From positions 6,333-23,162 of the forward strand of contig DLFY01000075.1 in assembly GCA_002482415.1 (NCBI GenBank): 16,830 nucleotides of DNA. Direction: 5' to 3'. The position numbers were made by a program, and so were the translations under genes. This stretch comes from Phycisphaerales bacterium UBA7708. Lineage in GTDB: Bacteria > Planctomycetota > Phycisphaerae > Sedimentisphaerales > Anaerohalosphaeraceae. Shown piece after piece: positions 7,502 to 14,056 of this stretch. Each line of letters starts with the position of its first letter. The first letter of the stretch is position 1. The notes under the pieces are model-generated. The model was given only the letters and a program-made list of their open reading frames with translations. It searched no databases and was not told the DNA's origin.

Positions 7502-8752
7502 ATGATTGTGAACTTATCTCAAATCCATCAAATCGAATCTGTCGCACAAAGCCCCTTCTACCTGTGCGATGATGCGGTCTTCGGCATCAATTACGACCGT
7601 ATCGTGGCGGCCTTCTCCGCCCGATGGCCGCAGATGATTCTGGCCTATTCCTATAAGACCAATTACATCCCCTGGCTGTGCAGACTCATCCGCGACAAAG
7701 GCGGCTGGGCCGAGGTGGTCAGCCGTCTCGAATATGAACTGGCTCTCAAAGTCGGTCAGGACCCGGCCAGAATCATCTTCAACGGTCCTGTTAAATCCGC
7801 CGACGATATCGAACTGGCGCTGCTGAATAACTCGATAGTCAATCTCGATTCCGCTGCAGAAATCGACCATCTGCTGCGATACGCCCAAACACACCCCGAC
7901 AGCCTTATTCCTGTGGGTCTTCGTATCAATATGGGGCTGTCCGATGCTAATGGCTGCTCGCAGATTCAAAACCAGTTGCCCGTCAGCCGCTTCGGTTTTT
8001 CGCCCGCCGGCCCCGAGATGATGCAGCTCAAGCAGCGCCTTCAGGCAATTCCCAACTGTCAGGTCGTCAGCCTCCATGGCCACACCTCGACATCTTCCCG
8101 AAGCCTCGCCTGCTATCAGACCATCACCCGCACCCTGTGCGAGATGGCCGAGTGGCATTTTCCCCAGACCGTGCAGTATATCAATATCGGCGGCGGGATG
8201 TTTGGTGATGTCCCTCCTGAAATGGGCTTTGCGGATGTACCAACCTTCGACCAATATGCCGCTGCCGTCGGCGAGGTCCTGCAGGCCAGCGACTGGGCCG
8301 CTGCCAATAAACCTACACTGGTGGTGGAACCGGGCATTGCGATGAGCGCCAATGTCATCAGCCTCGTGACCAGAGTCATCGGCATAAAAACGATCCAGAA
8401 CCGAACGCTGGTCACAGTCGACGCCAGTGTGTTTCACACCAAACCCACCCAGCACAGCCGCAACCAGCCCTGGACCCTGATACCCGCCGATGAGTCTGCT
8501 CGCTCCTCCGGCGTTTTCAGTGTTGTGGGTTCGACCTGTATGGAAAAGGATTATCTCCTGACCGATGTGTCCGGCCCGCTGCCGCAAGTTGGTGATTATA
8601 TCCGGATTGGTCAGGCCGGCGCCTATACGGTGGTCATGAGCCCGCCGTTCATCAATCCCGCCCCGGCCATTGTCGCCCCGCACGGCGAAAACTTCAAAAT
8701 CATCCGTACCCGCCAAACCCTCGACGACATGTTTAAAAATTATCATTTTTAA
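7502..8752 (+). CDS. PLP-dependent decarboxylase, LysA/ornithine-decarboxylase-like (fold type III)
   Basis: This 416-residue protein has the layout of diaminopimelate/ornithine decarboxylases: an alanine-racemase-type barrel then a beta domain. Visible residues are the PLP lysine K52 in YSYKTNYIPWL, NLDSAAEI, SRFGF, HGHTSTSSR (H192, H194), the phosphate loop INIGGGMFGD (230-232), EPG (276-278), GSTCMEKD (C346, the partner-subunit Cys) and GAYT (Y375). In LysA the EPG is followed by an Arg that holds the distal carboxylate; here it is Ile, so diaminopimelate is an unlikely substrate. The reaction is probably decarboxylation of some amino acid, giving an amine for the glycan or its lipid. ATG 7502 directly follows repeat R2 and has no ribosome site. 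A long open frame on the opposite strand is a GC-bias shadow. Confidence 0.82.
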   Translation: MIVNLSQIHQIESVAQSPFYLCDDAVFGINYDRIVAAFSARWPQMILAYSYKTNYIPWLCRLIRDKGGWAEVVSRLEYELALKVGQDPARIIFNGPVKSADDIELALLNNSIVNLDSAAEIDHLLRYAQTHPDSLIPVGLRINMGLSDANGCSQIQNQLPVSRFGFSPAGPEMMQLKQRLQAIPNCQVVSLHGHTSTSSRSLACYQTITRTLCEMAEWHFPQTVQYINIGGGMFGDVPPEMGFADVPTFDQYAAAVGEVLQASDWAAANKPTLVVEPGIAMSANVISLVTRVIGIKTIQNRTLVTVDASVFHTKPTQHSRNQPWTLIPADESARSSGVFSVVGSTCMEKDYLLTDVSGPLPQVGDYIRIGQAGAYTVVMSPPFINPAPAIVAPHGENFKIIRTRQTLDDMFKNYHF

Positions 8753-8786
8753 AAATGAAGAATTGAGAATATAGAATGGTGAATTA
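8753..8786 (-). repeat. AT-rich repeat, left copy beside the four-helix-bundle gene (module C, inverted)
   Basis: The text GAATTGAGAATATAGAATGG starting at 8760 is an approximate reverse complement of the TTCTCTATTCTCTATTC text at 9259-9275. The pair brackets the four-helix-bundle gene like imperfect inverted ends. Low complexity makes the match weaker than its length suggests. Confidence 0.5.
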
Positions 8787-8881
8787 CAAATATTATCTAA
8801 GGATTAAATAAATTGACGGTCGATAATAAGCGAAGCAAGACGATTGATATTCAACAGCGAACATTTTAATTTGCATGCAGA

Positions 8882-9205
8882 GTGATACGACTTTATAAGG
8901 CCTTAATTAAAAAAGATAGATCTAATGAAATAATTGCCAGACAGCTTGCTCGATCTGGAACGTCGATTGGAGCAAATCTTGAAGAAGCCGCTGGTGCACA
9001 GAGTCGAGCAGACTTTATATCTAAATGTCATATTGCTTTAAAAGAAGCACGTGAATGCTATTATTGGCTTCGGTTATTGGTACAAACAGAAGTGATTCCC
9101 AAAAAAAGCGCTGAATTACTGATTCAGGAATCTAACGAATTGGTTTCAATATTAACCTGTATTGTAAAAAACACAAGAAACAATAATCCCGTAATGAAGA
9201 GTTGA
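8882..9205 (+). CDS. four-helix-bundle (S23 / 23S rRNA intervening-sequence-type) protein, 5' part cut off by an in-frame stop
   Basis: The open frame from GTG 8882 gives 107 residues with the family core: ARQLARSGTSIGANLEEA, then SRADFISKCHIALKEAREC, YYWLRLL and the C-terminal helix. Function of the family is unknown. The homology clearly continues upstream in the same frame: TTG 8813 has AAGGA nine bases before it and gives MTVDNKRSKTIDIQQRTF, then TAA at 8867-8869, then FACRVIRLYKAL. Relatives I remember read RTF-(D/E/Q)-FAVRIVRL here, so the TAA replaces one codon (CAA or GAA to TAA would do). Either this is a pseudogene or a shortened protein is made from GTG 8882, which has no ribosome site. 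AT-rich codon use and imperfect inverted repeats on both sides suggest a separate origin from its neighbours. Confidence 0.78.
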   Translation: MIRLYKALIKKDRSNEIIARQLARSGTSIGANLEEAAGAQSRADFISKCHIALKEARECYYWLRLLVQTEVIPKKSAELLIQESNELVSILTCIVKNTRNNNPVMKS

Positions 9206-9250
9206 CAGGGTTAATGGATAATTTTATAATTATGCTTCAGCAGAGAACTT

Positions 9251-9292
9251 AAATTAATTTCTCTATTCTCTATTCTAAATTTTAAATTCATT
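9251..9292 (+). repeat. AT-rich repeat, right copy beside the four-helix-bundle gene (module C)
   Basis: TTCTCTATTCTCTATTCTAA starts at 9259 and continues into AATTTTAAATTCATT, ending at the GNAT start codon (ATG 9293). It matches in kind the module C text at 6755-6786 and, inverted, 8753-8786. There is no ribosome site between it and the ATG. Confidence 0.55.
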
Positions 9293-9844
9293 ATGCCTCG
9301 CATAATCTCTGACAACATTGTTCTTCGTCCTCTCGAATCCCGTGATCTCGAAAATCGCGTCGCCTGGTTCAACGATCCCCAGGTCCGCCAGACCCTGGTG
9401 GTCACTGAGCAGTTCGAAATCGAAAAAACCCGTCGCTGGTTTGAGCGGCTGCAATCGGACCGTTCGCGTGTGGAATTCGCCATCGACACTCCCGAAGGGA
9501 TTACGATTGGCGTCACCGGTCTGGTCGGCATCGAAAAAGAACATGCCGTGGCCGAATGCTATTGTATCATCGGAAACAGGGACTACTGGGGCAAAAAGCT
9601 CGGTACCGAAATCCATTCGGCCCTGATTCAATGGGCCTTTGAGGTTTTGGGATTAGTCAAAATTCGCGCCGACATCCGCACCAACAATCCGGCTATCTTC
9701 CGTGTGGTCGAAAAGCTCGGCTTCAAAATCGAAGGCACCCTGCGTCAGGAAAAAGTCGTATCCGGCCAGCGAATTGATTTGAATCGCATCGGTTTGCTGC
9801 GTAGCGAATTTACCCCGACCCACAAACGCTTTGAGATTCAATAG
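9293..9844 (+). CDS. GNAT-family N-acetyltransferase (RimJ/RimL or PseH-like)
   Basis: A 183-residue single-domain GNAT of the RimJ/RimL/SpeG/PseH type. NIVLRPLESRDLE is the usual first strand. The acetyl-CoA loop is in GNRDYWGKKLGTE (about residues 95-106), and IRTNNPAIFRVVEKLGFKIEGTLRQ is the conserved end with the Asn-Asn pair (131-132). In a polysaccharide locus the natural role is N-acylation of a UDP-amino sugar made by a DegT-type aminotransferase such as the one at 14774. Protein or polyamine acetylation is possible for this family. ATG 9293 directly follows AT-rich module C and lacks a ribosome site. A palindromic REP-like element lies 9 bases after its stop. Codon use is C-ending, unlike the four-helix-bundle gene before it. 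Confidence 0.85.
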   Translation: MPRIISDNIVLRPLESRDLENRVAWFNDPQVRQTLVVTEQFEIEKTRRWFERLQSDRSRVEFAIDTPEGITIGVTGLVGIEKEHAVAECYCIIGNRDYWGKKLGTEIHSALIQWAFEVLGLVKIRADIRTNNPAIFRVVEKLGFKIEGTLRQEKVVSGQRIDLNRIGLLRSEFTPTHKRFEIQ

Positions 9845-9852
9845 GATCAATT

Positions 9853-9878
9853 GTCATTCCCGCGGAAGCGGGAATCTA
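9853..9878. repeat. GTCATTCCCGC...GCGGGAATC palindromic REP-like element, copy 2
   Basis: ATTCCCGC (9856-9863), loop GGAA, GCGGGAAT (9868-9875): a perfect 8-bp stem, 9 bases after the GNAT stop. Matches copy 1 at 6567-6600 and the widespread dRS3-like class. It could slow or stabilise the 3' end of the message, but there is no T-tract, so I do not call a terminator. Confidence 0.8.
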
Positions 9879-9942
9879 CTTTCTATTTACCGTGAAGCTC
9901 CTGAAGAACATGGTAAAATTGAGAAGCTAACACATGAAAAAT

Positions 9943-10014
9943 TGTAAATCCTGTTAATCCTGTCCAAAATAATTTCTCTCTGTGTTCTCTGTGAACTCTG
10001 TGGCAAAATTAATT
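9943..10014 (+). repeat. dispersed intergenic repeat R3 (modules A and B)
   Basis: Module A (9943-9974) is identical over 32 bases to 7399-7430. Module B (9976-10014) has three 9-nt units: CTCTGTGTT, CTCTGTGAA and CTCTGTGGC, then AAAATTAATT. It ends 24 bases before the dehydrogenase ATG and is open in that frame from GTG 9982, so automatic callers may extend the gene into it. Confidence 0.85.
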
Positions 10015-10038
10015 TCTCAATTCAATAAAGGCTTTCGT

Positions 10039-11328
10039 ATGCATAGACAAATACAAACCGTCGCCGTTCTCGGTGCAAGCGGCACCGTCGGCAGCTTGTC
10101 CGGCGGCATCCTCGCCCAGAATGGCCTGAACGTCTATTATCTCAGCCGCACCAAAGAAGGCTCGCAAAAAGGTCTGAGCAGGGCCGTCAAGCAGGCCCGT
10201 TCCGAGGCAATCGCCTCGCGCATCACCTGCGGTGATTATAACACCTTGTTTGAAAAAGCCTGCTCCGAAGCCGACTGGATTCTCGAATGCGTGGCCGAAG
10301 ACATGGCCGTCAAGAAAGCCATGTACGAAAAAGTGGATGCCATCCGCCGCAAAGACGCCATCGTCAGTTCAGTCACTTCCAGCCTGCCGCTGGAAGAACT
10401 CCCGCAGGGCCGGTCCGACAGTTTTCGGGCCAATTTCCTCTCGACTCATTTTTACAATCCCCCCGGAAAGATGCTGGCCTGTGAAGTTACCGGCCAGTCC
10501 CAGACCGACCCGGCCCTCGTGGATTTCATGATTGAGTATCTGGGCCAGAAGCTCCGCCGGGTGGTCATTCCTGTCAAGCCCGCCGCCGCCTTCGCCGGCA
10601 ACCGCTTGGCATTCCTGCTGTTCGCCCGGATTACCGAACTGGTTCGCCAGTTCGGCGTGGAAATGATGGATTATCTCATCGGCCCCTACACCGGCCGCCT
10701 CCTGCCCCCGCTGGCAACAATAGACCTGGTCGGTCTGGATATCCACAAGGCCATTCTGCTCAGCCTGCAAACCTATACTCAGGATGCCATGCACAACAAG
10801 CTGGTCATTCCGGCCTACATCGATACCATGATCGCCGCCGGGCGTCTGGGCAATAAAACCCGTGCCAACGGCGGATTCTTCAAAAAACTCGACAGCGGCC
10901 AGTTTCTCTACTATGATCCCGCTTCTGAAGACTACATCCCCGGCTACGGCCCGCGCATCCAATTCGTCGAAAAAGCCAAAAACCAGATACGCATCGGCCT
11001 GTATCGTCAGGCCTTCGATGGAATCCTCCAGGCCTCCGGCACCGAAGCCCGCATCGTCCATGAAATCCTGGCAACCTATATCGCCTATGCCTACAGCCTG
11101 ATTGGTCAGGTCACCGATGAAAAATACGGCATCGAAGGCATTGACAAGGTGATGTCCTCCGGCTTCCACTGGGCTTGCCCCAGCCTGCTGGTCAATATGA
11201 TTGGCGGTGCCGAAAAGGCCGTCGAGCTGGTCCAGTCCGCCGACCTGGCCGTCCCGCAGACCCTGCGGACCGATACGGCCTGGAAAAAATATTACTTCAA
11301 CGCCGGCAAGTATTTTATCGCAGGCTAA
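10039..11328 (+). CDS. 3-hydroxyacyl-CoA dehydrogenase family protein
   Basis: From ATG 10039 (AAAGG eight bases upstream) the product has 429 residues, longer than the single-domain enzyme (about 280) and without a crotonase domain. The NAD site is VAVLGASGTVGS (glycines 12, 15, 18). The catalytic His is H137 in STHFYNPPGK, after E83 in ECVAED, and GNR follows at 187-189. IDLVGLDIHKAI and GRLGNKTRANGGFFKK mark the first C-terminal domain. EKYGIEGIDKVMSSGFHWACPSLL marks a second one, as in FadB/FadN. It should reversibly oxidise or reduce a 3-hydroxyacyl-CoA in the cytoplasm. The thiolase starts 14 bases downstream, so the pair acts together. The frame is open to GTG 9982, but those 19 residues come from repeat R3. 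This gene is unusual in a glycan locus. Confidence 0.87.
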   Translation: MHRQIQTVAVLGASGTVGSLSGGILAQNGLNVYYLSRTKEGSQKGLSRAVKQARSEAIASRITCGDYNTLFEKACSEADWILECVAEDMAVKKAMYEKVDAIRRKDAIVSSVTSSLPLEELPQGRSDSFRANFLSTHFYNPPGKMLACEVTGQSQTDPALVDFMIEYLGQKLRRVVIPVKPAAAFAGNRLAFLLFARITELVRQFGVEMMDYLIGPYTGRLLPPLATIDLVGLDIHKAILLSLQTYTQDAMHNKLVIPAYIDTMIAAGRLGNKTRANGGFFKKLDSGQFLYYDPASEDYIPGYGPRIQFVEKAKNQIRIGLYRQAFDGILQASGTEARIVHEILATYIAYAYSLIGQVTDEKYGIEGIDKVMSSGFHWACPSLLVNMIGGAEKAVELVQSADLAVPQTLRTDTAWKKYYFNAGKYFIAG

Positions 11329-11342
11329 GGGAGAAGATAATA

Positions 11343-12578
11343 ATGAATTCAAACGTTTTTCTTCTTGGCGGTTTTCAAACCGATTTCGCCCGCAACTGGG
11401 CTCGTGAAAAAAAGCATATCTCCGCAATGATCCGCGAAACCTACGAAGGCAGCCTCGAGTGCACCAAAATCAGGCCCGCTGACATCAGCGCCGCCTTCGT
11501 CGGCAATTTCGCCGCGGAATTGTACTGCATGCAGGGTCATCTTGGCGCATTTTTCGTCGAACTGGACCCGGCCTTCAAGGGCTTGCCGACCTGCCGCTAT
11601 GAGGCCGCCTGCGCCTCTGGCGGTGTGGCTGCCTTATCGGCGATGGCGCATATCCAGGCCGGCCTGTACGACTGTGTCGCCGTTGTCGGTGTCGAGCAGA
11701 TGAAGACCGTCGATTCCGCCAGAGGCGGCGATTTTCTCGGCACCGCCGCCTGGTATGAACGGGAATCCAAAGGCGTCGAATTTCCCTTCCCAAAGCTGTT
11801 CGGCAAACTCGGCGATGAATACGACAAACGCTACGGCCTCAAGGCCGAACATCTGGCCCGCATTGCCGAAATCAACTACGCCAACGCCCGTCGGAACCCC
11901 AACGCCCAGACCCGTGACTGGTATATGAGTTACGACCACGCCTGTGGCACCGGCCAGTACAATCCCGCCATCAGCGGTCGAATTAAAGTGACCGATTGCT
12001 CCCAGGTCACCGATGGCGCCGCCATCATCTACATGGCCTCGGAAAAATACGCCGCCGACTATGCCCATCGCTGCGGCATCAGCCTTGATGCTCTGCCGCG
12101 GGTACTTGGCTGGGGCAACACAACTGCCCCGATTGAATTTGCCGTCAAGGTCGAGGATTCCAAAAACGACCCCTATGTCCTGCCCTGGACCCGCAAGGCC
12201 ATCACCGATGCCATGCAGCGGGCGGGCCTCGACTCCTGCTGGCAGTTATCCGCCATTGAAACCCACGACTGCTTTACGACCTCCGAATACATGGCCATCG
12301 ACCATTTCGGTCTGACCGAACCCGGAAAATCCTGGCAGGCGGTAGAGCAGGGCATCATTGCCCTCGGTGGCAGGCTGCCCATCAATCCCTCCGGCGGTCT
12401 CATCGGCTGCGGCCATCCGGTCGGCGCCACCGGCGTCCGTCAGCTTCTCGATGCCTATAAGCAGACCACCGGCTCGGCCTGGGACTACCAGGTCCCTAAC
12501 GCCAGACGCGTTGCCACCCTCAACCTCGGAGGCTCCGCCACCACCAATGTCGTCTTCATCATCGGCTTTAATTCTTAA
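11343..12578 (+). CDS. acetyl-CoA acetyltransferase / SCP-x-type thiolase
   Basis: From ATG 11343 (GGGAG nine bases upstream) the product has 411 residues. It is a thiolase of the SCP-x (non-specific lipid transfer) type. The nucleophile is C90 in CRYEAACASGGVAAL. ETHDCFTTSEYMA (H308) and NPSGGLIGCGHPVGATGVRQ (C356, H358) complete the active site. These enzymes cleave or form 3-ketoacyl-CoA; some members of this subgroup have lost that activity. A longer frame begins inside the dehydrogenase gene, but its first 56 residues are Arg/Pro-rich shadow translation. With the dehydrogenase it could make or break a short 3-hydroxyacyl-CoA such as 3-hydroxybutyryl-CoA, possibly used to acylate an amino sugar. 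That link is inference; an unrelated beta-oxidation role remains possible. Confidence 0.87.
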   Translation: MNSNVFLLGGFQTDFARNWAREKKHISAMIRETYEGSLECTKIRPADISAAFVGNFAAELYCMQGHLGAFFVELDPAFKGLPTCRYEAACASGGVAALSAMAHIQAGLYDCVAVVGVEQMKTVDSARGGDFLGTAAWYERESKGVEFPFPKLFGKLGDEYDKRYGLKAEHLARIAEINYANARRNPNAQTRDWYMSYDHACGTGQYNPAISGRIKVTDCSQVTDGAAIIYMASEKYAADYAHRCGISLDALPRVLGWGNTTAPIEFAVKVEDSKNDPYVLPWTRKAITDAMQRAGLDSCWQLSAIETHDCFTTSEYMAIDHFGLTEPGKSWQAVEQGIIALGGRLPINPSGGLIGCGHPVGATGVRQLLDAYKQTTGSAWDYQVPNARRVATLNLGGSATTNVVFIIGFNS

Positions 12579-12817
12579 ATGCAGCTCAAGCCTTCGTGCT
12601 TGAAAATACTATTTTCGGATATTATCAATAACCAATATCTATTTAAATTGTATTGCCTGCAGCCTGAGATAATAAGAAACACATTGAACCGTTCACAGGG
12701 CAAAAATTACCAAACAAAGCCATTTTTACAGGTTAAATTCATCCGTAGTGGACATCTCAAAAAGGGTTTTACCACCCAACCGCATATCACTAAACCTCAA
12801 AGGATTAATTATTATTA
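12579..12817. other. AT-rich spacer between thiolase and WbuB-like genes, with a small unexplained open frame
   Basis: A small hairpin, CAAGC (12587-12591) with GCTTG (12598-12602), lies just after the thiolase stop and may aid termination. The spacer is open in one frame from ATG 12579, directly after the thiolase TAA, to a TAA at 12816-12818 that overlaps the next ATG by one base. That gives 79 residues rich in Lys, Gln, Asn and Ile. No ribosome site and no recognisable motif, so I do not call a gene. AAAGGA at 12799-12804 can serve the next gene. Confidence 0.4.
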
Positions 12818-14056
12818 ATGAAAATACTCTTTATTACTCATTATTTTCAGCCTGAACCGAATTTCTTTTTCGGCCTTCCCTTCGCAAAGGAACTGGTACG
12901 CAGAGGCCATGAAATTCAGGTTTTGACGGGTTTTCCCAATTATCCCGGCGGAAAAATATATGATGGGTATAAGATAAAGTTGCTCCAGAAGGAAATCATG
13001 GAGGGTATCCCCGTCTATCGTTTTCCCCTCTACCCCAGTCATGACCGCTCATCCTTCAAACGAATAATGTGCTACTCGACCTTATCCGCCTCCATGGCGG
13101 CAATTGCCCCCTGGGCAATCCAAAAGGCTGACGTGGCTTACGTTGTGCAGGGTCCCGCAACGCTCGGCCTGCCCGCGACGATTTTAAAATGGTTTCGAAG
13201 CATTCCTTTTGTTTACAATATCCAGGATCTCTGGCCGGACAGTCTCCTGTCAACCGGGATGTTTGAAGGGGGGCTGAAATTTAAAGTGCTGCATGGATGG
13301 TGCAACTACGTGTATCGACGGGCATCAAAAATTACCGTCATCGCCCCGGGCATGAAAACCAGGCTGATTGAAAGAGGAGTGCCTGCAGACAAAATCGACG
13401 TGGCGTATAACTGGTGTGATGATTCCCTGATTTGCAGAACACAGCCGGACCAGAATCTGCTGAAGCAGCTCGGATTTGAAGGCAAATTCAATATTGTGTT
13501 TGCCGGCAACATGGGCAAGGCCCAGGCGCTGGAAGCGGTGATTGCCGCCGCCAGCCTGACCCAGAAAAGCTGTCCTCATGTTCAGTTTGTGTTTATCGGC
13601 TCAGGCATCGAAGTGGACAATCTCAAGCAATTATCGCAGCAGAATAATCTGAAGAACGTGTTATTTCTGCCCAGAAGGCCTGTTCATGAAATAGGTACTA
13701 TCCTGAATCTTGCCGACGTCCTGCTGGTCCATCTTCGCCGGGACCCCCTGTTTGCTATTACCATCCCGTCCAAAACTCAGGCGTATCTGGCCATGGGGCG
13801 CCCCATTTTAATGGCCGTTGAAGGCGATGCTGCCGATTTAGTGCAGAAAGCACAGGCGGGATTGACCTGTCTGCCGGAAAGCCCCGAAGCCATCGCCGAA
13901 GCTGCTCAAAAACTCTATACGATGCCGCGTCAGCAGCGTGAACAATACGGATATAACGGTCGAACATATTACGATAATCAGCTTGCCTTTTCACATGCCG
14001 TGAGCCGCTATGAGCAGCTATTCCAGGATATCGCAAGCCAGTGGAAAAGAAAATGA
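12818..14056 (+). CDS. wbuB: WbuB-like glycosyltransferase (GT4), possible L-FucNAc/FucNAm transferase
   Basis: A 412-residue GT4 enzyme of the WbuB type: start MKILFITHYFQPEPNFFFG, then LTGFPNYPGGKIYDGYK (about 36-52), QGPATLGLPA, NIQDLWPDSLLSTGMF (QDLWPDS 136-142), GNMGKAQALEAV and the C-terminal HLRRDPLFAITIPSKTQAYLAMGRPILMA in place of an EX7E motif. WbuB of E. coli O26 is assigned to L-FucNAc transfer, which fits the FnlC-type epimerase at the left edge. ATG 12818 has AAAGGA 13 bases upstream, a long spacing. Its stop overlaps the next start (ATGA at 14053-14056), so the two are translationally coupled. Codon use is intermediate between the AT-rich block and the C-ending genes. Family call is firm; the donor is inferred. 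Confidence 0.85.
   Translation: MKILFITHYFQPEPNFFFGLPFAKELVRRGHEIQVLTGFPNYPGGKIYDGYKIKLLQKEIMEGIPVYRFPLYPSHDRSSFKRIMCYSTLSASMAAIAPWAIQKADVAYVVQGPATLGLPATILKWFRSIPFVYNIQDLWPDSLLSTGMFEGGLKFKVLHGWCNYVYRRASKITVIAPGMKTRLIERGVPADKIDVAYNWCDDSLICRTQPDQNLLKQLGFEGKFNIVFAGNMGKAQALEAVIAAASLTQKSCPHVQFVFIGSGIEVDNLKQLSQQNNLKNVLFLPRRPVHEIGTILNLADVLLVHLRRDPLFAITIPSKTQAYLAMGRPILMAVEGDAADLVQKAQAGLTCLPESPEAIAEAAQKLYTMPRQQREQYGYNGRTYYDNQLAFSHAVSRYEQLFQDIASQWKRK

Noticed and set aside
7514..8746. Long open frame (410 codons) on the minus strand opposite the decarboxylase
   Set aside because: Gly/Asp/His-rich translation with no domain; the plus strand has all PLP-site motifs. It is a shadow from C-ending codon use.
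8813..9205. Four-helix-bundle gene as the Avd accessory protein of a diversity-generating retroelement
   Set aside because: No reverse transcriptase, no template/variable repeat pair; the core RSGTSIGANLEEA fits the general S23-type group.
9884..9945. Short open stretch reading IYREAPEEHGKIEKLTHEKL after the REP-like palindrome
   Set aside because: Too short, no start or ribosome site, and its stop falls at the edge of repeat R3; could be a gene scrap but cannot be supported.
6683..10014. Repeats as a CRISPR array or an insertion sequence
   Set aside because: Copies are kilobases apart, separated by genes, and no cas or transposase gene is present.
9982..10038. Start of the dehydrogenase at GTG 9982
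   Set aside because: The 19 extra residues are translated repeat R3; ATG 10039 has AAAGG at good spacing and gives the normal family start.
11175..11342. Start of the thiolase within the dehydrogenase gene
   Set aside because: The 56 extra residues are Arg/Pro-rich shadow sequence; ATG 11343 has a good ribosome site.
10369..11427. Long open frame (352 codons) on the minus strand opposite the dehydrogenase
   Set aside because: No motif and full overlap with a clear dehydrogenase; same codon-bias shadow.
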